48,851 nucleotides of DNA, taken from the NCBI GenBank assembly GCA_937136415.1, contig CAKZOK010000138.1:1-48851 (forward strand), written 5' to 3'. The translations under genes and the position numbers were made by a program. The notes under the pieces were generated by a model that saw nothing but the letters and a program-made list of their open reading frames with translations, searched no databases and was not told the DNA's origin. Source of the DNA: an uncultured Cytophagales bacterium. GTDB taxonomy: Bacteria; Bacteroidota; Bacteroidia; Cytophagales; Bernardetiaceae. This document shows positions 35,074-43,450 of this stretch, piece by piece. The stretch's first letter is position 1. Every line of letters starts with the position of its first letter.

Positions 35074-38000
35074 TTATTTGTTTTCTTCTATAAAAAAAAT
35101 GGGCAACACAAAAAAGACACAAAAGAGAGAAAAAATAAGTCCTCCAGTAGTTCCTGCTGCCAGTGAAAACCAAAAAATTTCGCTTTGCCCTTCCCACAAA
35201 AAAGGAGTAAGTCCCAGAAAAGTAGAGATAACGGTCAGTAAAATAGGAAGTGCTTTTTTGAAAGCAGCTTTATAAAATGCGTTTCGATTATTTTTTTGTT
35301 TTTTTAGAAAATTATAATCATTGATAATAAAAATTGAAGCATTCACACAAAGCCCACCCACCAAAACAAAGGAAGCATAACCACCTTGGTCAAAATAAAT
35401 TTGGAACTCTCCAAAAGTTATAAATATTCCAATAAAAGAAAGAGGAACAACGCACAAAATAAGGAAAGCCTGTCGAAGATTTTCGAATAAAATACTACAA
35501 ATGAAGAAAATAAGTACCATCAAAATACCTAAAAGTCCGTACTGTTTTTGTGCTTTTTCTGGAGAAGAATAAAAATTAGTTGAGAGCTGTTTGAAACTAT
35601 AACCTAAAGGCAAATTTGGTTCAAATTCTTTTAAGGTTTTGTCTAAATGAGTTTGTCCAAAATGCTCACTTCCAAAATAATCATAACCCACAATTCGCAA
35701 ATATTGTCGATTTTCTTTATAGATAGAGTTAGCCGAAACTTGTGTTTTGAGAGTGGAAAAAGTAGAGAAAGGAATTTGTGTTTCGCTATTTTTTAGATTT
35801 CCATTTTTTAAATCATATAATGAAAAATCTGTCGCATTTTTGTCTTCAATTTTGGTAGGAATAAATCCATTTTGGTAAGGCAAATCCATTTCTGAATAAG
35901 CAGAAGGTGTTTTTTGTTCTAAAAAATTATTCAAATCAAAAATCGTTTGATTTTGATAGGCTAATTTTTTCAAATTAGGAGTTAAGAAAACTATTTTATC
36001 TGATTTTTCGAAGTAAGAACTTCTTTCATTGATGTTTACTTTCTGAATACGTTTATGAGTCAATAATTGTTTGGCAAGTTTGTTTGCTTCTTTTTCTAAC
36101 TGTAAATAATTATATCCTTTTAGTTGTACTCTAAAAGAAGTAAGTTTTGTTTGGCTAGGCGTAGAAAATCCTTGATGACCTACTCCATAAATATTCCATT
36201 TTACACCATCTAAATCAATAGAACGAGCAATAATTTTGTTTTTTAATTGAATTGGATAATTGCTATTTCCTTTTTTTTCAGAAAAAGAAATGATTATTTT
36301 TCCCTGTCTTGTATAAACTTGCGTTACAAATTTTGTTATGTTTTCTAATTCTTTATTTTCATTTTCTAAAAAATCTTCTATTTTTTGCATAGCTTGATTC
36401 ATTTGCAAAATTGTAGTTCCTTCGGGCATTTTTGCTTGTATATAAAGCTGAACCTGTTCGGCTTCTCTGTATGAAAATTTTTCATAGGCATAACGCACAA
36501 AAAGGCGTAGCATTCCACCTAAGTAAGCGTCAGAATGAGGTCTAATTTCTTCTTGATAAAATTTTGAGCCAACAGTTTGATTATAAAAATCAGTATAAAA
36601 AGCAGGGGTTTCTATTTTTGAAGGGAGAAAAAAAATGGGTGTTCCAAATAAAAGAATTAAAGCAAAAATAACAGCTTTTTTGAATCTTCGTAAAAATTCA
36701 ATGATAGAAATATAACCTTTAAAAATGTAAAATATAAATCGTTTTTTTGTATATCTAGCTGACACATTAACTTTGTTGAGTGTCTTGCCACTCCAAGGTG
36801 TCGAAGTATTTGTAAATAAAAGTAAGTATAAAGAAGGCGTAAACCAAAGTGCAACAGGCAGCGAAACAAAAACAGTCAAAGCAACAATAAAAGCAAAATC
36901 TAAGAGGTTTTTTTGGTCTTCTTCTGGTAAGAAAAAAACGAGTAAGAGTGCAGAAATTGTAGTTAGAGAAGCTGCAAAAAGAGCTAGGAATAAATTGGTT
37001 GTTGTTTGTTTTTTAATTGTAGTATTCGAATTTTTGTTTTTAGAATTATGATGTAATTCGTTAAGCATAACGATGGCATTATCCAAAATAAGCCCAAAAG
37101 AAATTGCAATTCCAGCCAATGAGTATAAATGAATATTTATCTTCAAAAAATAGGCAAACAGAGCTGTTATCAAAATATTTACAACCAAACTAGAAAGCAA
37201 AACAAACAAATATTTTATATTTCTCTCTAGCAAAAGAATAAAAAAACAAAGAATCAAAACAGATAATAAAGCTCGTTTGTAGGTCTTATCAAGTTCTTTT
37301 TCTAAATATTCTGTTTCATCATATTCCTTAAAAATTTGGTATTCTTTAGATAAATTCAAACTTTTTAATTTTGCTTTTATTTCATTGACTATTTTTATTT
37401 TATTGGCTTCCGAACGCACAAAAAATGAAAGAGTAATTGCCTGTTTTCCATTAATTCTATAAAAAGAAGTTGGAATATCTTCTTCAAAATCAAAAGTGGC
37501 TACATCGGAAAAGCGAATAAGGGGTTTTTGAGATAAAATAAGATTATTCAAATATGAAACTGAAAAAGAAGGAGGAACTTGCACCCAAAAATTAGTAGTA
37601 TTATTTGTAGAAGAATAGAAACCTAAATAGCTTGTTTCTATAAGTGTTTGTAATTTATTTTTTAGTTTTTGTTCTGAAAGATTATAGACATTTAATTTGT
37701 CTTGATTGTAGTTTATTTTCAAAATTTGATTAGAAGGCGTTTTGATTTCTACCTCTTCAATTTCTGAAATAGACGAGAAATAAGGTTTTATGGTGCTTTC
37801 TAGTTTGTTTTTTATTTCGAAAGCAGAAAAGGGAGCGTTGATAGAATAAGTAAGTGAAGGGGTTTTTTCTTGTTTGTTTCTGCCATCTGAAACTTCTATC
37901 AATGGATAAGAAAGCGAAGAAATAAGGGTAGGATAGAGTTGTCGAATGAGCATCGAAACCTCAAATTTTTTGAGTTGTAAATCCGTTTCTTTATCAAATT

Positions 38001-38268
38001 TGAGAGTGATTTGTCCTCGGTTATAATTTGAAATAGAATTAATTTCTTTTAGATTGGTAATGCTAGAAAGAGCATTTTCTAACGGTGCAGTTGCTTGATT
38101 TTCAACGATTTCAGGTGAAGAATTGGGCAAGGAAAAACGAACTGTCAAAGAGTGAAGTTTGGGAGATGGATTTAATTCTACTTTTAAAAAAGGAACGACA
38201 AAAATACCCAAAAGTGCGAACACTAAAAAGCAAAGTACAATCCGAAAAGGAGATAAAAAATTATCCAT
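35074..38268 (-). CDS. RND efflux transporter, second pump protein
   Basis: 1064 residues, standard RND length. The first helix is followed by FVVPFLKVELNPSPKLHSL, then two large periplasmic loops and twelve helices. The TM4 proton-relay segment reads GLILDNAIVMLNELHH (Asp near 395; Asn where many HAE pumps have a second Asp). TM10 reads GGLCVNASIFIINDYN. It pairs with the adaptor and RND genes upstream (41788-42933, 38588-41740). Two different RND proteins with one adaptor recall MdtABC-type pumps. No TolC-like outer-membrane gene follows. ATG start at 38268, 319 bases after the other RND gene because of an inserted element. Confidence 0.9.
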   Translation of the reverse strand: MDNFLSPFRIVLCFLVFALLGIFVVPFLKVELNPSPKLHSLTVRFSLPNSSPEIVENQATAPLENALSSITNLKEINSISNYNRGQITLKFDKETDLQLKKFEVSMLIRQLYPTLISSLSYPLIEVSDGRNKQEKTPSLTYSINAPFSAFEIKNKLESTIKPYFSSISEIEEVEIKTPSNQILKINYNQDKLNVYNLSEQKLKNKLQTLIETSYLGFYSSTNNTTNFWVQVPPSFSVSYLNNLILSQKPLIRFSDVATFDFEEDIPTSFYRINGKQAITLSFFVRSEANKIKIVNEIKAKLKSLNLSKEYQIFKEYDETEYLEKELDKTYKRALLSVLILCFFILLLERNIKYLFVLLSSLVVNILITALFAYFLKINIHLYSLAGIAISFGLILDNAIVMLNELHHNSKNKNSNTTIKKQTTTNLFLALFAASLTTISALLLVFFLPEEDQKNLLDFAFIVALTVFVSLPVALWFTPSLYLLLFTNTSTPWSGKTLNKVNVSARYTKKRFIFYIFKGYISIIEFLRRFKKAVIFALILLFGTPIFFLPSKIETPAFYTDFYNQTVGSKFYQEEIRPHSDAYLGGMLRLFVRYAYEKFSYREAEQVQLYIQAKMPEGTTILQMNQAMQKIEDFLENENKELENITKFVTQVYTRQGKIIISFSEKKGNSNYPIQLKNKIIARSIDLDGVKWNIYGVGHQGFSTPSQTKLTSFRVQLKGYNYLQLEKEANKLAKQLLTHKRIQKVNINERSSYFEKSDKIVFLTPNLKKLAYQNQTIFDLNNFLEQKTPSAYSEMDLPYQNGFIPTKIEDKNATDFSLYDLKNGNLKNSETQIPFSTFSTLKTQVSANSIYKENRQYLRIVGYDYFGSEHFGQTHLDKTLKEFEPNLPLGYSFKQLSTNFYSSPEKAQKQYGLLGILMVLIFFICSILFENLRQAFLILCVVPLSFIGIFITFGEFQIYFDQGGYASFVLVGGLCVNASIFIINDYNFLKKQKNNRNAFYKAAFKKALPILLTVISTFLGLTPFLWEGQSEIFWFSLAAGTTGGLIFSLFCVFFVLPIFFIEENK

Positions 38269-38280
38269 GTTTTGACTTTT

Positions 38281-38584
38281 AAACCCTAAGGGTAGGGTGT
38301 TTAGAATTTGATTGTTTTTTCGTACAGTTTTTTGAAATTAAAGCTACAGCGTAGCGCACCGTTGTTGTTTGTATTCTAAACCGTTTCAATTTCAAGGTTT
38401 CGCTACGCTGTAGCTCTAAATATATTTATTTTCATTAAATTCTACAAAGAGTACGCTACGATGTAGCTAAAATACAGTTTTAATTGTGTTTACTTTTGGC
38501 TTGAAAATTAGCTGTCAAAAAGGAATAGAATTACAAAACTGTACGAAGAATTTTGAAATTCTAAACAACCTACCCTAAGGGTTT
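38281..38584. mobile_element. 304-bp MITE-like element with about 50-bp imperfect terminal inverted repeats
   Basis: The two ends read inward almost the same: AAACCCTwAGGGTAGGkTG, then TTTAGAATTT, a short divergent part, and CGTACAGTTTT (left to 38331, right from 38535). The interior holds a perfect 15-bp inverted pair AGCTACAGCGTAGCG (38342) / CGCTACGCTGTAGCT (38401) and a third copy with one change (38454-38468). There is no ORF. It fills almost exactly the gap between the two RND genes. Confidence 0.75.
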
Positions 38585-38587
38585 CGA

Positions 38588-41500
38588 TTATTGGTTTTTG
38601 TACTTGGCTATTTCAAAATACGCCATCGGAATAAAAAAAAGTGCCGTAATTGTTCCTACTGAAAGTCCTCCCAAAACAGCCCAAACTAAGGGTTTTTGGA
38701 GGTCTGCTCCTAATCCTTCTGAAAAAAGAATTGGAGTTACTGCCAAAATTGTAGTAATCGAAGTCATTAAAATAGGTTTTAAGCGTAATTTTCCTGCTTG
38801 GTGAACAGCATCGTACAAAGACATTTCATTTTTTAGTCTGTTTATGGTATCAATTTTCAAGATTGCATCATTTACCATTATTCCCAACATAACAATAATA
38901 CCGATTACTGCCATTGTATTAAGCGAAGTTTGAGAAAAAATAAGTAACAATAATGAGCCACTAATTCCTAAGGGAAGTGTAAATAAAACAAGTAAAGGTT
39001 GCCAAAAGGATTCGAATTGAGCCACTAAAATAAAATACAAAAGCCCTATCGAAATACTTAAAATAAATATAAATTGAGTTAGATTTTCTTGATTTGTAAA
39101 ATATGTTCCTCGCCAATTTGTTTGAAGTGTTGGAGAAAATTTTGAAATTTTACTCTTAATTTCTTGTTGTATATTTTGGTTGTTATTTAATTGTATATTT
39201 TTTATATCTTCCCAAAAAATACTTTGATAAATTCCTAATTCATCGGCTGTAAGTGTGTTGTAAGAATTAGATTTTTTGAAGTCAATAAATAAACGTAACG
39301 GAATTTGAGTAGAATTTTCTCCTGCATTATTTATCTTCAAACTGCTTTGATTTATTATTTCTTCTACCGTTTTGTTTCCTTTTTTGAAACGAATAGGCAC
39401 GATTTGTCCAAAAGAGATTAAATCAGTAATTGTAACTTCGCCCAATTTGTAGGTTAGTTTTTGTAAAATATCTTGTTGTGAAAATCCATATAAAGCTGCT
39501 TTTTCTGTATTTATTTTTAGCAAAACAAGTGTTTCTCTATTTGTTCCTTTTCCTTTTTGAGCTGTATTATTAGTTTCAAAATTTATTTGATTATAAATTG
39601 AATCAAAAATAGAATATTGCAAAACTTGATTTTTTATAGTTGTTCGAATCCTTATTTCTACATTTGGTTCTTCTGAAATAAAAAGCTGCGAAAAAGCATC
39701 TGGAGCAGGCAAAAACTCAAAATTTGTGGCTGGGTAGGTTTTCAAAATCCATTTTTTGATTTGGTTTTGAGTAGTTTCTTTTTGATTTTGATTATCAAAA
39801 AAGAGATATAAATTGGCTTGTACTTGTGTAGAATTATCATTTTGAAGAAAATAACTTGTTTGTCCAATATCAGATTCTGCAAATGTAATTTGATTTGAGA
39901 AAGTTTCTAAAAGTTTTTTACAGCGAGTTTTGTTTTGACTTGCATCAATCGGTTCATTCCAATCTATCAAAAGAGAGCAATCCGTTTTATTAATTTTTGG
40001 TGCGCCTTCTATTTTTAATTGATAAAATAAAAAAATAGGTAAAAGAATTAAAAAAACAGAGAAAGAAAGAAATAATTTTTTGTAATTTTCTAAGACTAAA
40101 AATATTTTTTGATATAATAAAAGTAAGATTTTGTAAATTTTGGTTTCTTCTTTTTTATTAACCGTCAACGAGGCTAAAGCCGTCGTTGGGGTGTTTTTTG
40201 ACGGTTCTGTTTTTCTATTCAAAATCAAATACAAATGAGGAAGCATCAAAAAAGCAACCACCAAAGAAGTAAACAAAACTGCTCCTGCTGAAACGGCTTG
40301 GTCGTAAAAAAGCGCACCTGAAAGACCATTCAAAAAAATCAGGGGAACAAAAACAGATAATGTAGTCAAAACAGAGCTAACTAAAGGCGCAATTACTTCT
40401 TGAACTCCTAAAACGGCAGCTTCTTTTTGAGAAAAGCCTCTATTGCGAAACTGTTGAATATTTTCCAAAACAATAATGCTATTATCGATAAGCATTCCCA
40501 ACCCCAAAGCCATTCCACTAAGCGAAATTACATTTATCGAAACATCAAAAACATAAAATAAACCAAAGCCATAAATAAGGGAAACAGGCAAACTAATACC
40601 AATAATCAAAGGAATACGCCAATTTCCCATAAAAATAAAGAGTACCAAAAACACACAAATTCCACCAATAAACAAACTGCTTTTTAGATTATCGATGGCT
40701 AAGTTTAATAATGTTGTTTGATTTTGAGTTGTGGTAAATTCTAATTTTGGAAAATTTTGTTTCAAATCTGCCAATGTTTTGTCTATTTTTGGAGTAAGTT
40801 CTTGAATTTGTGCTTGAGATTGTTTGTGCAGTGTCAAGACAAAAGCCTCTTTTTGATTGAACAAATGAAAGCCTTGTGGAGTAGGTTCTTCTAATTCAAT
40901 TTTGGCAACATCTTTTAATAAAATAATTGTTCCTTTTTGCTGAATTTGTGTAGTAAAGTTAGTTTGATTTGTGTTTGTTTTCAGGCGAATAGGTAAGTTT
41001 TCAATATCAGTTTTGTCTTCTAAAACAGTTGCTACTTTTACAAAATAACGATATTGTCCTTCTTTTACCGAAATTGAAGAAAGTGTTTGGTTTGCCGATT
41101 TTATAGTAGCAATTAAATCAGTTTCAGAAAGGTTTAAAGATTGTAATTTTCTTAGATTAGGAGAAATACTAATTTGCTTTTCTTTAATTCCATTTGCATC
41201 AACTATTGAAATTCCTTCTACAGCTTCTAATTGTTTTTTGATTACTTTTTCTACTAATTCGGAAGTTGCTAAGAGGTTATTTTGGTCTTTTGGTACAATT
41301 TGTAAATGTAAAATAGGAATATCTGCCGTATTGATTTTGATAATTCTTGGGCGTGGTAATTCCTTTGGCAACGAACCCAAAAGCCTATCTAGTTTTTCAT
41401 TGGCATCAATATAAGCCAAAGTCATATCTGTACCAAATTCAAAATACAAACGGACTTGTCCGAGTTGGCTTCTTGCTTCACTTTCTGTTCTTTTGAGTCC

Positions 41501-41740
41501 ATTCAAAGTAAGCATATTTTCACGGACAGGACGCAAAATTGTTTGTTCGATTTCTTCTGGCGAATGTCCACGATAATCAAGCTGAATAACTAATTCTGGA
41601 ACGTCCAAACTAGGCAAAAGTGAAACAGGAAGCTGAAAAAAAGCAATTAAAGACAACACCAAAATACCCAACATAGCCATCAAAACACCAACAGGACGGC
41701 TAAATAAAAAATGCAAGAAAGGGTTTTGGTTTGCTTTCAT
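38588..41740 (-). CDS. RND efflux transporter, first pump protein
   Basis: 1050 residues with typical RND landmarks: FLFSRPVGVLMAMLGILVLS (TM1), PVSLLPSLDVPELVIQLDY, TM4 GLGMLIDNSIIVLENIQQF (Asp near 420), and C-terminal IGIIVMLGIMVNDAILKIDT and MTSITTILAVTPILF. It uses proton motive force to export drugs, metals or metabolites. Residues about 512-527 (SKNTPTTALASLTVNK), in the cytoplasmic loop between the two halves of the pump, are encoded by an inserted palindromic repeat (40160-40206). It is 47 bases downstream of the adaptor gene, and that gap contains a second copy of the repeat. Confidence 0.92.
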   Translation of the reverse strand: MKANQNPFLHFLFSRPVGVLMAMLGILVLSLIAFFQLPVSLLPSLDVPELVIQLDYRGHSPEEIEQTILRPVRENMLTLNGLKRTESEARSQLGQVRLYFEFGTDMTLAYIDANEKLDRLLGSLPKELPRPRIIKINTADIPILHLQIVPKDQNNLLATSELVEKVIKKQLEAVEGISIVDANGIKEKQISISPNLRKLQSLNLSETDLIATIKSANQTLSSISVKEGQYRYFVKVATVLEDKTDIENLPIRLKTNTNQTNFTTQIQQKGTIILLKDVAKIELEEPTPQGFHLFNQKEAFVLTLHKQSQAQIQELTPKIDKTLADLKQNFPKLEFTTTQNQTTLLNLAIDNLKSSLFIGGICVFLVLFIFMGNWRIPLIIGISLPVSLIYGFGLFYVFDVSINVISLSGMALGLGMLIDNSIIVLENIQQFRNRGFSQKEAAVLGVQEVIAPLVSSVLTTLSVFVPLIFLNGLSGALFYDQAVSAGAVLFTSLVVAFLMLPHLYLILNRKTEPSKNTPTTALASLTVNKKEETKIYKILLLLYQKIFLVLENYKKLFLSFSVFLILLPIFLFYQLKIEGAPKINKTDCSLLIDWNEPIDASQNKTRCKKLLETFSNQITFAESDIGQTSYFLQNDNSTQVQANLYLFFDNQNQKETTQNQIKKWILKTYPATNFEFLPAPDAFSQLFISEEPNVEIRIRTTIKNQVLQYSIFDSIYNQINFETNNTAQKGKGTNRETLVLLKINTEKAALYGFSQQDILQKLTYKLGEVTITDLISFGQIVPIRFKKGNKTVEEIINQSSLKINNAGENSTQIPLRLFIDFKKSNSYNTLTADELGIYQSIFWEDIKNIQLNNNQNIQQEIKSKISKFSPTLQTNWRGTYFTNQENLTQFIFILSISIGLLYFILVAQFESFWQPLLVLFTLPLGISGSLLLLIFSQTSLNTMAVIGIIVMLGIMVNDAILKIDTINRLKNEMSLYDAVHQAGKLRLKPILMTSITTILAVTPILFSEGLGADLQKPLVWAVLGGLSVGTITALFFIPMAYFEIAKYKNQ
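40160..40206. repeat. 47-bp palindromic repeat inserted in frame in an RND gene
   Basis: Bounded by 9-bp inverted ends AACCGTCAA/TTGACGGTT. Inside lies a hairpin CAACGA-GGC-TAAA-GCC-G-TCGTTG. The same start, AACCGTCAACGAGGCT, recurs at 41748. As coding DNA it yields a Thr/Ser/Ala-rich loop without breaking the frame. Confidence 0.8.
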
Positions 41741-41747
41741 AGTATAG

Positions 41748-41778
41748 AACCGTCAACGAGGCTTTGCGGTCGTTGAGG
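41748..41778. repeat. Palindromic repeat between adaptor and RND genes
   Basis: AACCGTCAACGAGGCT is followed by TTGCGGTCGTTGAGG, the same family as 40160-40206 but without its right end. It covers most of the 47-base gap upstream of the RND start codon. Confidence 0.75.
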
Positions 41779-41787
41779 TAGCTGAAA

Positions 41788-42933
41788 TTAATTCGTAATC
41801 CGTAATTCGTAATCCGTAATTGTCTCAACCTCTGCATCATGCGAAAGTTGAAGATTATTAGAAATGATTATTTGTTGTCCTTCTTTCAATCCTTCTAAAA
41901 TTTCGATTTGCTTTCCATTTTCTTTTCCTGTCTTTACAAAGTTCCAAAAAGCACGCTTATTTTCATAACTAAAAACGACTTCTTTTTCAGAGCGCAAAAC
42001 GATTGCTTCCTTCGGCACAACAAGTTGTTTGGGTTGTGGAATATGTAAAGCAACGGTTACATTCATATTTAGAAGCAGGTTTTGAGAAACTTCTTTGGTA
42101 GAAGGCAGCGCAAAACGGAGCTTTACTAATCCTTCATTTTCCACTTGTGGATTGATGTCTATTAAAAAACTTTCATAACTAGCAGCATTGGAAAGCGAAG
42201 TAATAGGCGAAATAGTGGCTTTATTTTTATTTCCCTTTTGAGATGATAAAATCAAAACTTCACTTTCGGGTACAAAGGCTTCTATCTCCAAATTTTGAGA
42301 ACTGTACAAAACACAAATAGGCGAACTAGCTGAAATAAATGTACCTTTACTCACAAAAAGATTAGCTATTTTTCCAGAAAAGGGGGCTTTCAGAAGTGTA
42401 TTTTTTATGGCTTGTGCTGCTTCTGCTTCCTGTATTTCGGAAAGAGCAAGACCACTGCGAGTTCTTAATATTTGCTTTAAGGTGTCTGAAATAGAACTTT
42501 CATTTCCCCATTCTCCCCCAAAATCAATAAATAATTTTCGATATTCATCATTTTTAATAGCTTTTTCTTCTTTGGCTCTTCGCAATCTCAAAACAGCTTC
42601 TTTGTTTTCTAGACTGGCTATGATTTGCCCTTGACGCACATAATCGCCATTATTGATATAAATTTTTTCTATTTTTCCACTGACCAAAAAACCTATTTCT
42701 GCTTGCTGCTTGGCTACTACTTTTCCATTGGTAGAAATAATATAATCTAAATGCTGTTTTTTTATTTTTTGAGTTTTTACTTTGGTTGGTTCTATTTCAT
42801 AACTCACATTCTGATGTGTACTGTCTGCTGCATTATCTTTTTTATCAGAAATAGCCTTCGTTTTACATGAAGTAAGAACAAAAGATAATAGAATAAAATT
42901 GAGTGTAAAAAAATAAAAGCTATTTCTTGGCAA
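41788..42933 (-). CDS. RND periplasmic adaptor (membrane fusion) lipoprotein
   Basis: 381 residues. Hydrophobic leader and lipobox VLTSC (Cys23). Barrel-sandwich (lipoyl) halves are visible at NGKVVAKQQAEIGFLVSGKIEKIYINNGDYVRQGQIIASLE and LLKAPFSGKIANLFVSKGTFISASSPICVL, with a short helical hairpin between, then a beta-barrel part and PKEAIVLRSEKEVVFSY. It links the inner-membrane pump to an outer-membrane channel. The only start is TTG at 42933. The last residues (ITDYELRITN) come from a 14-base tandem repeat, ATTCGTAATCCGTA twice (41791-41818), so the original C-terminus was probably shorter. A TAtcTTTG motif on the minus strand at 42988-42995 may be its promoter; a -33 box is not clear. 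Confidence 0.9.
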   Translation of the reverse strand: MPRNSFYFFTLNFILLSFVLTSCKTKAISDKKDNAADSTHQNVSYEIEPTKVKTQKIKKQHLDYIISTNGKVVAKQQAEIGFLVSGKIEKIYINNGDYVRQGQIIASLENKEAVLRLRRAKEEKAIKNDEYRKLFIDFGGEWGNESSISDTLKQILRTRSGLALSEIQEAEAAQAIKNTLLKAPFSGKIANLFVSKGTFISASSPICVLYSSQNLEIEAFVPESEVLILSSQKGNKNKATISPITSLSNAASYESFLIDINPQVENEGLVKLRFALPSTKEVSQNLLLNMNVTVALHIPQPKQLVVPKEAIVLRSEKEVVFSYENKRAFWNFVKTGKENGKQIEILEGLKEGQQIIISNNLQLSHDAEVETITDYELRITN

Positions 42934-43093
42934 AATACAAGTAGTTTGAATGGAAGAAAAATTAGATAGTTAAAAGTCTTGCAAAGGCAAAGATAATTTT
43001 TTTTTATAAAAAAAGAAAATCAGTACTAAAAAATAATAATTTGATTTTTTAGAAATAATATAAATTAAAAAATGTTAAATAATACTAACGTTG

Positions 43094-43128
43094 TTTGGAT
43101 TTTACAAAAAAAAAAAAAACTACCTTTG
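43094..43128 (+). promoter_or_regulatory. Bacteroidota-type promoter for the first peptide gene
   Basis: TTTG at 43094-43097 and TACCTTTG at 43121-43128 (consensus TAnnTTTG), 23 bases apart, with a poly-A spacer. The predicted transcript begins near 43135, about 58 bases before the ATG. Confidence 0.7.
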
Positions 43129-43192
43129 AAATATCTTAATAACTAAGATAATTTATATTTTTTTTATCATTAACTCTTAAATATTTAGGATT

Positions 43193-43375
43193 ATGAAAAA
43201 GTTTTTGTTAGGTTTGGTTTTTGTTTTTAGCCTTTCGGCTGGTGGTGTTTCTGTTGCTCAAACAGAATTGGAAGTTACTGACCCAAATGGTGCAGATTGT
43301 TTTAATGGAAGAATTAAAATAGATAGCAATGGTCTTCAAAGTTGCGTTTGGCGAGGTAAGACTTGTATGAGATAA
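43193..43375 (+). CDS. Small secreted cysteine-containing peptide A
   Basis: 60 residues. Signal peptide (MKKFLLGLVFVFSLSAGG..., cleavage after VAQ, residue 23), leaving about 37 residues with three cysteines: 36, 51 and 58. Its pattern is ELE-x(8)-DC-x(3)-RI-x(5)-GL-x(2)-C-x(3)-G-x(2)-CMR at the very end. Peptide B at 45084 has the same pattern, so this is a real gene pair and not a chance frame. It has its own promoter and a strong terminator right behind it, which predicts an abundant short transcript. I know no family with this signature. The context, a following DUF4221-like propeller lipoprotein, recalls Bacteroidales NVEALA-type peptides. Function unknown: signal, bacteriocin-like or structural are all possible. 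Confidence 0.75.
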   Translation: MKKFLLGLVFVFSLSAGGVSVAQTELEVTDPNGADCFNGRIKIDSNGLQSCVWRGKTCMR

Positions 43376-43394
43376 TCCTTTCAAACCATCTACA

Positions 43395-43430
43395 AAGTTG
43401 AGTTACAATTAACTCAACTTTTTTATTTTA
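43395..43430 (+). terminator. Terminator/attenuator between peptide A and its propeller gene
   Basis: A perfect 11-bp stem AAGTTGAGTTA/TAACTCAACTT (43395-43405 and 43410-43420), tetraloop CAAT, then TTTTATTTTA. There is no promoter between it and the next ATG at 43451, so the lipoprotein gene depends on read-through. Confidence 0.85.
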
Positions 43431-43450
43431 CAATCATTCTAAAAATTAAC

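Noticed and set aside
38281..38584. CRISPR-like array because of three CGCTACG copies
   Set aside because: The copies are short, in mixed orientation and unevenly spaced; terminal inverted repeats indicate a MITE-like unit.
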